DNA from: Nevskia sp. | GTDB taxonomy: Bacteria > Pseudomonadota > Gammaproteobacteria > Nevskiales > Nevskiaceae | Assembly: GCA_016779605.1 (NCBI GenBank) | Contig: JADHNH010000006.1 | Span: forward strand, 1-62,604 | Length of the DNA stretch: 62,604 bases | Direction of reading: 5' to 3' | Shown: piece by piece, positions 42,668 to 51,802 of the stretch | How the letters are laid out: each line of letters begins with the position of its first letter | How positions within the stretch are numbered: position 1 is the stretch's first letter | Notes under the pieces: generated by a model | What the model saw: only the letters and a program-made list of their open reading frames with translations | The model's database searches: none | Told to the model about the DNA's origin: nothing | Program-made: the position numbers and the translations under genes

Positions 42668-44401
42668 ATGTTAGACGCGCGCGATCTTCCCGACGGGCAG
42701 TTGCTGTCGGCCGACGTCTGTATCGTCGGCGCCGGTGCAGCCGGCATCTCCATGGCGCTCGAGTTCGCCGGATCCGGGCTCGAGGTGCTGTTGCTCGAGT
42801 CCGGCGGAGCCGGCCACGAAAAGCCGACCCAGGCCTTGTACGAGGGCGGCGTCGCCGACGAGCGGCAGCACAGCCCGCTGCACCGCTACCGCGAGCGCCG
42901 CCTGGGCGGCTCCACCACCATCTGGGGCGGCCGCTGCGTGCCGTTCGACGACATCGATTTCCAGGCGCGCACCTGGATGCCGCATAGCGGCTGGCCGTTC
43001 GGCCGCGGCGAGCTGCTGCCCTACTACGTGCGCGCCAACCAGCTGTGCGAAGCCGGGACGTTCGCCTATGGTGCTGCCGAATCGCTCGGTTCCGGCGCGC
43101 GCCCGATGATCGGCGGATTCCAGAGCACGCTGTTCAGTGCCGACGGCATCGAACGCTTCAGCTGCCCCACCGACTTCGGCCGCCGCTACGCCGACCAGCT
43201 GCGCGCAGCGCGCAACATCTGCGTGCTGCTGCACGCCAACGTCACCGCCCTGCGGCTCGACCCGGCGGGCACGCGGGTCGACGGCGCCACCGTCCGCACG
43301 CTGACCGGCAAGAGCCTCGGCGTGCGCGCCGGCCACTTCGTGCTCGCCACCGGCGGACTCGAAACGGTGCGCCTGCTGCTGGCCAGCCGCGACGTGCACC
43401 GCAACGGCATCGGCAACCAATACGACGTGGTCGGCCGCTACTACATGTGCCACATGGCCGGCACCATCGGCACGCTGACATTCGCGCGGCCCGAAACCGT
43501 GTGGCACGGCTACGACGTCTCGGTCGAAGGAATCTACTGCCGGCGCCGGCTCGCGCTCACCGCCGCCGCGCAGCAGCAATTGCAGGCCGGCAACTTCATC
43601 GCCCGCCTGCACCATCCGCGCATCACCGACCCGGGCCATCGCACCGGGCTGCTGTCGCTCCTCTACCTGGCCAAGGCGTTCATCCCCTACGAATATGCCA
43701 AGCGGCTGCACGACGGCCAGGGCGGCGGCCTGCTGCAGGTGCTGGCCCACGTCGGCAACGTCCTGCGCGACCCGTTCGGCACCGCCGCATTCCTGCTGCA
43801 CTGGCTGCGCTACCGCACACTGCCGCGGCGCAAGTTTCCTTCGATCATCATCAAGTCGCGCGCGGACCGCTACAGCCTCGACTTCCACGCCGAGCAGTGG
43901 CCCAACCCGGCCAGCCGGGTGACGCTGGGCAGCGGCCACGACGCCCTGGGCATGCCGAAGCTGCACGTCGACTGGCGCTACACCGCGGGCGACGTCGTCA
44001 CGGTGCAGCGCGCGGTGGCCGCCCTGGCCGCCGAGCTGCGGCGCTGCGGCGTCGGCCAGCTCGATTACGACCCGGCCACGGTGGAATCGGAGATGACGCG
44101 TTACGGCGCCTACGGCGGGCATCACATCGGCACCACCCGCATGGGCGGCGACCCGCGCTCCAGCGTGGTCGACTCCGACTGCCGCGTGCACGGCGTCGAC
44201 AACCTGTTCATCGCAAGTTCGTCGGTGTTCCCGACGTCCAGCCAGGCCAATCCGACGCTGACGATCATCGCCCTGGCGCTGCGCCTGGCCGCGCACCTGA
44301 AAAAGCTGGACGCGCGCGAGCGCTCCGCGCAGTTCGTCGCGCCGCCCCCGACCCAGGCCCGCGAGCGGGTTGTGCGGACGCGCGATCTGGTGCATTCATG
44401 A
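42668..44401 (+). CDS. GMC-family FAD oxidoreductase of the EPS locus
   Basis: This 577-residue flavoenzyme of the glucose-methanol-choline family has an FAD-binding motif at 18-30 (CIVGAGAAGISMALEF). RRLGGSTTIWGGRC is the usual substrate-side GGss--n motif. In the C-terminal half, GGHHIGTTRMGGDPRSSVVD, then NLFIASSSVFPTSSQANPTL contain the conserved His and Asn of the active site. Such enzymes oxidise alcohols of sugars or other polyols. It overlaps the next gene by four bases (ATGA), so its substrate may be shared with the SDR and ATP-grasp enzymes. GGGAGG 11 bp upstream supports the start. Confidence 0.88.
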   Translation: MLDARDLPDGQLLSADVCIVGAGAAGISMALEFAGSGLEVLLLESGGAGHEKPTQALYEGGVADERQHSPLHRYRERRLGGSTTIWGGRCVPFDDIDFQARTWMPHSGWPFGRGELLPYYVRANQLCEAGTFAYGAAESLGSGARPMIGGFQSTLFSADGIERFSCPTDFGRRYADQLRAARNICVLLHANVTALRLDPAGTRVDGATVRTLTGKSLGVRAGHFVLATGGLETVRLLLASRDVHRNGIGNQYDVVGRYYMCHMAGTIGTLTFARPETVWHGYDVSVEGIYCRRRLALTAAAQQQLQAGNFIARLHHPRITDPGHRTGLLSLLYLAKAFIPYEYAKRLHDGQGGGLLQVLAHVGNVLRDPFGTAAFLLHWLRYRTLPRRKFPSIIIKSRADRYSLDFHAEQWPNPASRVTLGSGHDALGMPKLHVDWRYTAGDVVTVQRAVAALAAELRRCGVGQLDYDPATVESEMTRYGAYGGHHIGTTRMGGDPRSSVVDSDCRVHGVDNLFIASSSVFPTSSQANPTLTIIALALRLAAHLKKLDARERSAQFVAPPPTQARERVVRTRDLVHS

Positions 44402-45378
44402 AGCAGCGCATCCTGGTGCTCGGCGCCGGCGGATTTGTCGGGCGGCGCCTGATGGAAAACCTGGCGCTGGTCGACTGGGCGACGCCGCTGGCGCCCCGTC
44501 ACCGTGCGCCGGCATGCCCCGCACAAGCCGGCGCAGGCTCGCTGGACGCCACCGACGCGCGGCAGCTCGCCGCGGCCATGCACGGTGTCGATGCGGTGGT
44601 CAACGCAGTAGCGGGCAGCCCGGCGACCATTGCCGCCAACGCAAAAGCGCTGTTCGCCGCCGCCGCCGCGCAGGCCGCACCGCCACGCATCGTGCTGCTG
44701 AGCTCGATGGCCGTCTACGGGCCGGCGACCGGCGTGGTTGACGAGCACGCGCCGCTGAACGCCGGCGGCGGTTATGCGGCGGCCAAGGTCGAGTCCGAGC
44801 GCTGCGCCGGCCGCTATCCGCGCGCGGTGATCCTGCGCCCCGGCTGCGTGTATGGCCCGCACAGCCGCCAATGGAGCGATCGCATCGCCGGCTGGCTGCG
44901 CACGGCCCGCATCGGCAACCTTGGGGATGCCGGCGAAGGCTGCTGCAATCTGCTGCACGTCGACGACCTGGCCGGCGCGATCGTGGCGGCACTGCGGCGG
45001 CCGGCGGTGGAAGGCGAAACCTTCAACCTGGCGGTGCCGGCACCGCCGACCTGGAACGAGTATTTCCTGCTGGTCGCGCAGGCCTTGGGTGCGCTGCCGC
45101 TGCGCAGCGTTCCGCACCTGCGGCTGACGTTCGAGTCCAGGCTGCTGGCGCCCCTGCTCAAGATCGCCCAGCGCGCAACCGAATCCGCCGGGCTGGACAG
45201 CCGCTGGCTGCCGGAACCGATTCCGCCGTCGCTGCTGCGTTTGTTCCGGCAGCGCATCAGCCTGGACACGAACAAGGCCCGGGAACTGCTCGGGCTGCGC
45301 TGCACGCCGCTGGCCGAAGGCATCCGCGCGGCGCTGGCCGGTTCGCCGGCCGGCGCCGCGGCGATGGCCGCGCGATGA
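44398..45378 (+). CDS. NAD-dependent epimerase/dehydratase (extended SDR)
   Basis: This 326-residue SDR begins MKQRILVLGAGGFVGRRLME with the GxxGxxG nucleotide motif at 9-15. The active-site tyrosine and lysine are in GGGYAAAKVESERC (YxxxK), and Ser in LLSSMAVYGP completes the triad. LRPGCVYGPHSRQWSDRIAG and LLHVDDLAGAIVAAL match sugar-nucleotide epimerases. It is coupled by ATGA overlaps to both neighbours, a GMC oxidoreductase and an ATP-grasp protein. Substrate is unknown: a nucleotide sugar is likely but a polyprenyl or free sugar is possible. Confidence 0.87.
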   Translation: MKQRILVLGAGGFVGRRLMENLALVDWATPLAPRHRAPACPAQAGAGSLDATDARQLAAAMHGVDAVVNAVAGSPATIAANAKALFAAAAAQAAPPRIVLLSSMAVYGPATGVVDEHAPLNAGGGYAAAKVESERCAGRYPRAVILRPGCVYGPHSRQWSDRIAGWLRTARIGNLGDAGEGCCNLLHVDDLAGAIVAALRRPAVEGETFNLAVPAPPTWNEYFLLVAQALGALPLRSVPHLRLTFESRLLAPLLKIAQRATESAGLDSRWLPEPIPPSLLRLFRQRISLDTNKARELLGLRCTPLAEGIRAALAGSPAGAAAMAAR

Positions 45379-46649
45379 CGCCGCGCATCCTGCTCACCAC
45401 CACGCTGCGCTGGCCGCTGGCCGCGCGACTGGCCATCGCGTTCGCACGGCTGGGCTGCCAGGTGACCGCGATTTGCCCGAGCGAGCATCCGGTTGCCTGC
45501 CTGCGCGGCTTCCCACAGCCTTACCGCTACAGCCTCCTGCGGCCGCTGCATTCGCTGCGCCGCGCCATCGAGCACGCGGCACCCGACCTGGTGATCCCGT
45601 GCGACGACGACGCCGCGGTGCATCTGCACCGGCTCCACCAGGCGCTGCGCGCCGGCGGCGCCAGCGCCACCGCAGACCTCATCGAGCGCTCCCTCGGCGC
45701 GCCGGCCGCCTGCGAACTGGCGACCGCGCGCGGGCAGCTGGCCGATGTGGCGCTGCAGGAAGGGCTGCGCGTGCCGGCCACGCGGGTCGTCGCCTCCGAG
45801 GGCGAACTCGACGCCTGGATCGCGGGCCGCGACTTCCCCGCCGTGCTCAAGTGCGACCACAGCTGGGGCGGGCTGGGCGTTTCGATCGTGCGCAACCCGG
45901 CGGAAGCGCATCATGCTTTCCGGCAGATGGCCGCGCGGCCTTCGCTGGCCCGCACCCTGCTGCGCACGACGCTCGACCGCGACCCCTCGCAACTATTGAA
46001 GTGGATCGGGCAGCGGCAGCGCACGGTCAGCGTCCAGGACCATGTCAGGGGCATGCCGGCAAACCGTGCGGTGGCCTGCTGGCGCGGACAGGTACTGGCC
46101 GGGATCAGCGTCGAGGCCTTGAACACCTTGCACCAGACCGGGCCCGCCACCGTGGTGCGCGTGATCGACCACGACGAAATGGCGGAAACCGCCGCACGGC
46201 TGGTGCGGCGGCTCGGCCTGTCCGGCCTGTGGGGCTTCGATTTCGTGCTCGACGCCGCGCACGGCGCGGCCTGGCTGATCGAGGTCAATCCGCGCGCCAC
46301 GCCGATCTGCCATCTCCCGCTGCGGGACGGCCGCGACCTGCCGGCCGCGCTCTTCGCGCAGCTCGCCGGCTCGCCTGCGGTCGCGCCCGCGGTTTCCCTT
46401 GAAGCGCGGGAAATCGCCATGTTTCCCGGCGAATGGCGCCGTGATCCGGCGAGCCGGGCCTTGCATGCGGCCTACCACGACGTGCCTTGGGAAGAACCCG
46501 AACTGGTGCGCAGCTGCATCGGCCTGACGTGGGAGGAGCGCGGCCTGCTGGCACGGTTCAAGAGCCGCGTGCATCCGCGCCGCGCACCGGAGCCGGTGGA
46601 CGCGCGGGTGCCCTTGGCCATCGGTGCGGCCCTGCCGCCGCGCCGCTGA
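45375..46649 (+). CDS. ATP-grasp domain protein of the EPS locus
   Basis: This 424-residue ATP-grasp enzyme starts TPRILLTTTLRWPLAARLAI. The central part has the ATP-binding segments FPAVLKCDHSWGGLGVSIVR and, later, LGLSGLWGFDFVLDAAHGAA, then WLIEVNPRATPICHLPL, in which the E-x-N-x-R motif binds magnesium. Such enzymes join a carboxylate to an amino group. Within an exopolysaccharide cluster it could attach an amino acid or peptide to the sugar or produce a precursor. It is the third gene of the tightly coupled trio and its end faces the EpsL-like gene 70 bp away on the opposite strand. Confidence 0.85.
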   Translation: MTPRILLTTTLRWPLAARLAIAFARLGCQVTAICPSEHPVACLRGFPQPYRYSLLRPLHSLRRAIEHAAPDLVIPCDDDAAVHLHRLHQALRAGGASATADLIERSLGAPAACELATARGQLADVALQEGLRVPATRVVASEGELDAWIAGRDFPAVLKCDHSWGGLGVSIVRNPAEAHHAFRQMAARPSLARTLLRTTLDRDPSQLLKWIGQRQRTVSVQDHVRGMPANRAVACWRGQVLAGISVEALNTLHQTGPATVVRVIDHDEMAETAARLVRRLGLSGLWGFDFVLDAAHGAAWLIEVNPRATPICHLPLRDGRDLPAALFAQLAGSPAVAPAVSLEAREIAMFPGEWRRDPASRALHAAYHDVPWEEPELVRSCIGLTWEERGLLARFKSRVHPRRAPEPVDARVPLAIGAALPPRR

Positions 46650-46719
46650 ACGGCAGCGGCACGCCGCGCCGGCAGACCTGCGCGGCAACCCCGGCGACGC
46701 CGCCGCCGTCCTGCCCCGC

Positions 46720-47964
46720 TCAACGCGCCGGCGCGGTGCCCAGGCGTGCGACGATATCGATCCCCGCCATCGCTTCGTTGAACGCGTTGGCGGAAGAGTT
46801 GGAGCCGCGTACCCGGTAGCGCGCGAACGGACGGATCGACAGCCAGGGCAGAGCGCGAAAATCCAGGTCCAGGCGCGCATCCTGGAAATGATCGCGGCGG
46901 CCGGCTGCGGCGGAGCTGCCCACCGCCAGGCCGTGGTAGACGCTCTGGGTCCAGGTATAGGTCGGGCTGATCGCGAGCTTGACGTCCGGTTCCCAGCGGA
47001 AGCCGAGACCCGCGCCGGTGTCGACCACCGAGTTGGTGCCGCCGACATAACTGCTGATCCGCCGGAATACCTGCAGGTCGCCGCTGGTCTTGACGCTGAA
47101 GTGGCGCCGGTACTCGAGCGATCCCGTCGTCCCCGACACGTCGCCGCCGCCGCCGCCGTTGCGGCTCTGCCGCTGGCTGTAGCCGAGCCTGGCGGAAATC
47201 TCCGACACGCCGCTGACCGCGTAATCCGCCGTGAGGTCGGCCGTCGCCTGGCGGAATTCCGCCGCATCCGGCACGCCGCTGTATCCGCCTTCGACGTATT
47301 CCGTGTAAAGCCCCAGTGCGAGCTTGCCGGCACCCAGATAGCGCAAGGCGAGATCGCCGGCGTTCTCGTCCAGCGCGAACCCCGGATACGCGGGCAAGGG
47401 CGAATCCAGGCGGTGGATGTCGAAGCCGGCGCGGACGCTCCATTCCGGGTTCAGCGCCAGGTCGAAGTGCCCACGGCCGGAGCGGTCGGTCTCCATCGTC
47501 AGCTCGGTGGAGTTGCGGTCCAGGAACGGCGCCATGCGCCGTTCCTGCGAGAACTCGAGCGCGCCGCCGACGGCGCTGGCGGCGACCCAGTCCAGGCCGC
47601 CGGTCACCGTGTACTCGTCGTGGTCCAGCCGGCCGAAATGCCAATAGTCGAAGTGGCGCCCCTCGACCGAGCCGCGCAGCGCCTGCCGGCCCCAGCGGTA
47701 GCGGGCGTCCACGCCGGCGCGGTAACGCTGCACCGTGTCGGCACGCGTCGGATCGCCGTCCTGCGCCGCCGCCGCGTCGCGGCTGGGCAAGGCGAACACG
47801 TTGGAATCGTACTGCAGCTGGCTTGCCGCATAGGGCGAGAACTGCGTGTCCGCCGCGGCGGCAAAAGCCATCGAAGCGAGGACGGCGCCGGACCACCGGA
47901 TCAATCCCGATCCGCCACGGCGCCGCACATCGCCGGTCAACGCCCGTTTGCATTGTTTGACCAC
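46720..47964 (-). CDS. EpsL/VpsM-like outer-membrane beta-barrel protein
   Basis: This 414-residue outer-membrane protein starts at GTG 47964 with GGGAG seven bases upstream. A signal region (SGAVLASMAFAAAADTQFSP) precedes at least sixteen alternating strands, for example QLQYDSNVFALP, RYRAGVDARYRW, LRGSVEGRHFDYWHFGRLDH and AGLGFRWEPDVKLAISPTYT. Ending on LGTAPAR rather than an aromatic residue is less usual. The pattern matches the EpsL/VpsM family of exopolysaccharide operons, thought to help export. It is the only minus-strand gene in the second half of the locus and is divergent from the WecG-type gene across a 269-bp promoter region. Confidence 0.82.
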   Translation of the reverse strand: MVKQCKRALTGDVRRRGGSGLIRWSGAVLASMAFAAAADTQFSPYAASQLQYDSNVFALPSRDAAAAQDGDPTRADTVQRYRAGVDARYRWGRQALRGSVEGRHFDYWHFGRLDHDEYTVTGGLDWVAASAVGGALEFSQERRMAPFLDRNSTELTMETDRSGRGHFDLALNPEWSVRAGFDIHRLDSPLPAYPGFALDENAGDLALRYLGAGKLALGLYTEYVEGGYSGVPDAAEFRQATADLTADYAVSGVSEISARLGYSQRQSRNGGGGGDVSGTTGSLEYRRHFSVKTSGDLQVFRRISSYVGGTNSVVDTGAGLGFRWEPDVKLAISPTYTWTQSVYHGLAVGSSAAAGRRDHFQDARLDLDFRALPWLSIRPFARYRVRGSNSSANAFNEAMAGIDIVARLGTAPAR

Positions 47965-48233
47965 TACCGACTCCCGGATGACTGTGGGTAAGACGAGGCG
48001 GCGTGCAGCGCGTCGACGACGCCGGGCGCTCGCTTGCCGCATTTCGCGCGGGCATTTGAGCCGCTCCGCCCGCCGGCCGTCTGTTGGATACCGGACATAG
48101 GGCCTGATCGTGGCTCGCCGCCGCGCACGGCGCATCGGGGAGCGCAATGGCGCCGGCGCACTTTCGTTCGGGGCCGCACAGACCCGCGGCCCGACGGCCA
48201 CTAGATTGCCGCTTCCGCACCAGGAGCGCCCGC

Positions 48234-49352
48234 ATGCCGGATTCACTTTGCCAGCTCGACGACTTCGATCTGCCGGCGTTCACGCGGCTGGCCGCGGGCT
48301 TCGGCTCGGACCGCTACGGCTTCGTGGTGACCCCCAACGCCGACCACCTGATCCGCCTGCACGACGACCCGCAGTTCCGCACGCTTTACGGCCACGCGGA
48401 CTTCGTCCTGCTGGACAGCCGCTTCCTCGCCCACGTGCTGCGCATCACTCATGGGCTGCGCCTGCCGGTGTGCCCGGGCAGCGACCTCACCGAAGCCCTG
48501 TTCGGCCATGTGATCCGACGCGACGACAAGGTCGTGCTGGTCGGCGGCAGTTCCGAACAGGCCCAGGCGATCGCCACGCGCTATGGCCTCGGCGGACTGG
48601 CCCATTTCAACCCGCCGATGGGCTTCATCCGCGATCCCGCCGCGGTGGAGCAATGCCTGCGCTTCGTCGAGGCGAACAGCCCGTTCCGCTTCTGCTTCCT
48701 GGCGGTGGGTGCCCCGCAGCAGGAAGTCATCGCCCGGCAATTGAAAGAGCGCGGCCGCGCGCGCGGCCTGGCGCTGTGCGTGGGTGCTTCGCTCAATTTC
48801 CTGACCGGAGAAGAACGGCGCGCGCCGCTGTGGATGCAGCGCATCGGCCTGGAATGGCTGTTCCGCCTGCTGCAGGACCCCGGCCGCATGGCACGGCGCT
48901 ACCTCGTGCGCGGCCCGCGCGTGTTCGGCCTGCTGCTGGCCAATCCGCTGGAGCTGCGGGTACCGTGGCACCGGATCGACGCGCACGTCGCCGGCCGCGC
49001 CCTGCGCGCCGTCATCCAGCGCAAACGGCCGAGTGCCGGGCAGGCCATCGGCCTGGACGAGATACGCGGCGCATGGTCGCGCACCGGCCTGCGCCAGTCC
49101 GACCTGGTCGAAGCCCTGCGGGTCCTGCGCAAGGACCGGCTGATCGATCTCGGCGATGCCGGACTCGCTGTCGCCACGGTGGTCGTGCGGTCAATGCCTG
49201 TGCCGGCGGCGAACCCCGAGGCCAATGCGGCGGCGGACGGCGACGAACGCCTGCTGATGCGCGCACGCGCGCGCCGCCGCTCTGGTCCGTGCGCCAGCGA
49301 GCGCCGCGCCCCGACGACTGTGCGCGCGCCACACACCCGCAGTGTTGGATAG
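48234..49352 (+). CDS. WecG/TagA-type glycosyltransferase with a C-terminal winged-helix-like domain
   Basis: This 372-residue protein starts at ATG 48234 with AGGAG eight bases upstream. Residues 1-240 are a WecG/TagA/CpsF glycosyltransferase that adds ManNAc-type sugars to lipid-linked intermediates: VVTPNADHLIRLHDDPQFR, then FCFLAVGAPQQEVIARQLKE, and GASLNFLTGEERRAPLWMQR followed by IGLEWLFRLLQDP. Residues about 265-320 (IGLDEIRGAWSRTGLRQSDL, W281, then VEALRVLRKDRLIDLG) are the small domain also seen at 34654-34926 and in Crp/Fnr regulator 2. The last 50 residues are Arg/Ala-rich and disordered. A DNA-binding-like domain on a glycosyltransferase is unusual and might link synthesis to regulation. 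Confidence 0.88.
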   Translation: MPDSLCQLDDFDLPAFTRLAAGFGSDRYGFVVTPNADHLIRLHDDPQFRTLYGHADFVLLDSRFLAHVLRITHGLRLPVCPGSDLTEALFGHVIRRDDKVVLVGGSSEQAQAIATRYGLGGLAHFNPPMGFIRDPAAVEQCLRFVEANSPFRFCFLAVGAPQQEVIARQLKERGRARGLALCVGASLNFLTGEERRAPLWMQRIGLEWLFRLLQDPGRMARRYLVRGPRVFGLLLANPLELRVPWHRIDAHVAGRALRAVIQRKRPSAGQAIGLDEIRGAWSRTGLRQSDLVEALRVLRKDRLIDLGDAGLAVATVVVRSMPVPAANPEANAAADGDERLLMRARARRRSGPCASERRAPTTVRAPHTRSVG

Positions 49353-49466
49353 CGAACAGACCGTGGCGCGCGTCCGCACCGAGAATTCCGCATGGGCCGG
49401 CGTCACGACGAGCGAACGGTGCGCGGCGCCGCCCCCATCCCGACTATTGCAGCGAGGGTCCGCTTC

Positions 49467-50360
49467 GTGAAGCCATTTCAGCCGGCGACGGCGCCAGAAA
49501 CTTTCCGCCGGCCCGCAGCACCGGCGCTGCTGCTGGCCGGGGCATGGCTGCTCGCCGCAGCGGCCGGCCGTGCCGACGATGGCCCGCCGGCGCCGGCGGC
49601 GCCATCGACGCAGACCGCTGCCGAAGCGGCCGGCCCGGCACTGAAACTCGGCGTCGCCGACGCCGTAACCGTGCAGGTCTACGGACGGCCCGAATTGACC
49701 ACCACGACCTATGTCGCCGATGACGGCAGCATCACGGTGCCGTTGGCAGGCAAGGTCGCCGTACTCGGCATGCCGCCGGCGCAAGCCGCGCAACAAGTCG
49801 CCGCGGCGCTGCGCGAAGGCCAGTACCTGGTCAATCCCCAGGTCACGATCGTCCTGGTGCAATACCGCAGCCAGCAGGTGTCGGTGCTGGGCGAGGTGCG
49901 GACACCGGCGCGGTTCCCGATCGAGTCGCGCACCACGGTGTTCGACCTGCTGGCCCAGGCCGGCGGCATCACCGAGCAGGGTGCCTCCACCGCCTACCTG
50001 CTGCGGCCGGATGCCGGCGGTCGCGTCGAGCGCATCGCCATCGACCTCAAAGGCCTGACCGAAGGGGGCGCGGCGATTCCCACGGTCACGCTGCGCGGCG
50101 GCGACGCGCTGTTCGTGCCCCGGGCGGGACAGTTCTATGTCTACGGTGAAGTGCAGTCGCCCAACATGTATCGGCTCGAGCCCGGCATGACCGTGATGCA
50201 GGCCATTTCCCGCAGTGGCGGCCTCACACCCCGCGGCAGCGGCAGCCGGCTGGAAATCAGGCGCCGCGGCGCCGACGGCAAGTATCGGATCCTCGAGCCC
50301 GAGCTCACCGATCCGCTGAACCCGGACGACGTGCTGCGCGTGAAGGAGCGGATCTTCTGA
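49467..50360 (+). CDS. Polysaccharide export protein (Wza/GumB/EpsE-like)
   Basis: This is a periplasmic/outer-membrane exporter of 297 residues from GTG 49467 (GAGGG upstream). A signal region (PALLLAGAWLLAAAAGRADD) has no obvious lipobox Cys. The Poly_export domain (KLGVADAVTVQVYGRPELTT, then GSITVPLAGKVAVLGMPPAQ) is followed by two SLBB domains around VSVLGEVRTPARFPIESRTT and YVYGEVQSPNMYRLEPGMTV. These form the ring that passes the polymer to the outside. Wza is normally a lipoprotein; lack of the lipobox means the start or the anchoring may differ. It overlaps the next gene by one base. Confidence 0.91.
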   Translation: MKPFQPATAPETFRRPAAPALLLAGAWLLAAAAGRADDGPPAPAAPSTQTAAEAAGPALKLGVADAVTVQVYGRPELTTTTYVADDGSITVPLAGKVAVLGMPPAQAAQQVAAALREGQYLVNPQVTIVLVQYRSQQVSVLGEVRTPARFPIESRTTVFDLLAQAGGITEQGASTAYLLRPDAGGRVERIAIDLKGLTEGGAAIPTVTLRGGDALFVPRAGQFYVYGEVQSPNMYRLEPGMTVMQAISRSGGLTPRGSGSRLEIRRRGADGKYRILEPELTDPLNPDDVLRVKERIF

Positions 50361-51802
50361 TGTCGCGCACCGAACTCTCCATTTATCGCGCCGCACCGCT
50401 GTCCCTGCAGCCGGTGGCGGTGATCCCGCAGAGCTATGCCAACCCCGGCCTGTCGCTGGCGCAGATCGGCGCCATCGTCTGGGCGCATCGCAAGCAGTCG
50501 CTGGCGATCGCCCTGAGCGTCGTTGCGGCGGCAAGCCTGGCGCTGCGGCTGATGCCGCGGTCGTACGAAGCCACTGCGGCCATGATGATCGACTACGAGG
50601 TGAACGATCCGCTGGCCGGCAAGGATTTTCCGATCGGCCTGCTGGAAAGCTACATGTCCACGCAGATCGAGCTGATGCAAAGCCCGGCCGTGCTGGTGCC
50701 GGTGGTGCAACGCCTGCACCTCACCGGCGTCAAGCGCTACGCCGCGGGCTACAGCGGCGACGCCGCCGGCCTGGAGGACTGGGTCGAAAAAGCGGTGGCA
50801 AAACACCTGACGGTCGAGCAGGGGCGTTACGGCAGCCACCTCATCTATGCCACCTACACCTCACCGGACCGCAACGAGGCCGCGCAGGTCGCCAACGCCG
50901 TGGCCGACATCTACGCCGAGCAGACTTATACCCGGCAGACCGGGCCCGCCAGCGACCGCGCGCGCCGCTTCACCGCGCAACTCGAGGAGCTCAAGGACAA
51001 GGCGACGCGGGCGCAGGAGCAGGTCTCGGCTTTCCGGCAGAGCACCGGGCTGCTGGACTCGGATTCGAAGGTCGACATCGAGATGGAGCTGCTGTCGACC
51101 CTGCAGCAGCGCCTGGTCGAGGCGCAGAACGCGCGGCGCGTCGCCGAGTCGCGGCCATCCGCGGACGGCGCCACCGCGGACCGCGTGCTGTCGTCCACCT
51201 TGATCCAGTCGCTGAAGACGCAGCTTTCCTCGCAGCAAGCGGAACTGGCTAGCCTGCGCGCAACGCTCGGGCCGCGCCATCCGCAGGTGCTCGCCCTGCA
51301 GGAGCAGATGGAATCGACCCGCCGCTCGCTCGCCGCCGAACTGGGTAATTATTCCGCCGGCGCGGACGCCGAGCTGGAGTCGGCGCGCCAGCTCGAAGCG
51401 AAGCTGCGCAAGGCGGTCGACGAACAGCATGCCAAGGTGCTCGACGCCAAGTTGCTGCAGGACCAGTTGTCGAAATTCCTGGTCGAGCAGGAATCCGCGC
51501 AGTCGGTCTACAAGCGGGCACTCGACGGCTACGACCAGATCATGTTCGCCTCCAGCGACCACTACAGCAACGTCAGCACGGTGAACCGCGCCGCGCCGCC
51601 GCAAAGGGCGAGCAAACCCAAGACGCTCAAGCTGCTGATGCTCGGATTCTTCGCCGCCGCCTTCCTCGGCCTGGGCGGCCCGCTGGCCTGGGAACTGCTG
51701 TTCAGCCGCCGTGTGCGCTGCCGGGACGACCTCGAGCGCGACTTCGGCATACCGGTCCTCGCCGAATTCCATGTGGACGCGCGTGCTGGAGGTTCAACAT
51801 GA
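50360..51802 (+). CDS. Chain-length determinant / polysaccharide copolymerase (Wzz/GumC/EpsF-like)
   Basis: This 480-residue inner-membrane protein has two transmembrane segments (LAIALSVVAAASLALRLM, about 49-66, and LKLLMLGFFAAAFLGLGGPL, about 425-445) around a periplasmic part. Within that part a long coiled coil (FTAQLEELKDKATRAQEQVS through LEAKLRKAVDEQHAKVLDAK) is flanked by the Wzz and GNVR-type segments, the latter represented by AAPPQRASKPK near the second helix. It sets polymer length and works with the BY-kinase-like protein encoded next; the genes overlap by four bases (ATGA). The C-terminal cytosolic tail RVRCRDDLERDFGIPVLAEF is the usual site for kinase docking. Confidence 0.9.
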   Translation: MSRTELSIYRAAPLSLQPVAVIPQSYANPGLSLAQIGAIVWAHRKQSLAIALSVVAAASLALRLMPRSYEATAAMMIDYEVNDPLAGKDFPIGLLESYMSTQIELMQSPAVLVPVVQRLHLTGVKRYAAGYSGDAAGLEDWVEKAVAKHLTVEQGRYGSHLIYATYTSPDRNEAAQVANAVADIYAEQTYTRQTGPASDRARRFTAQLEELKDKATRAQEQVSAFRQSTGLLDSDSKVDIEMELLSTLQQRLVEAQNARRVAESRPSADGATADRVLSSTLIQSLKTQLSSQQAELASLRATLGPRHPQVLALQEQMESTRRSLAAELGNYSAGADAELESARQLEAKLRKAVDEQHAKVLDAKLLQDQLSKFLVEQESAQSVYKRALDGYDQIMFASSDHYSNVSTVNRAAPPQRASKPKTLKLLMLGFFAAAFLGLGGPLAWELLFSRRVRCRDDLERDFGIPVLAEFHVDARAGGST

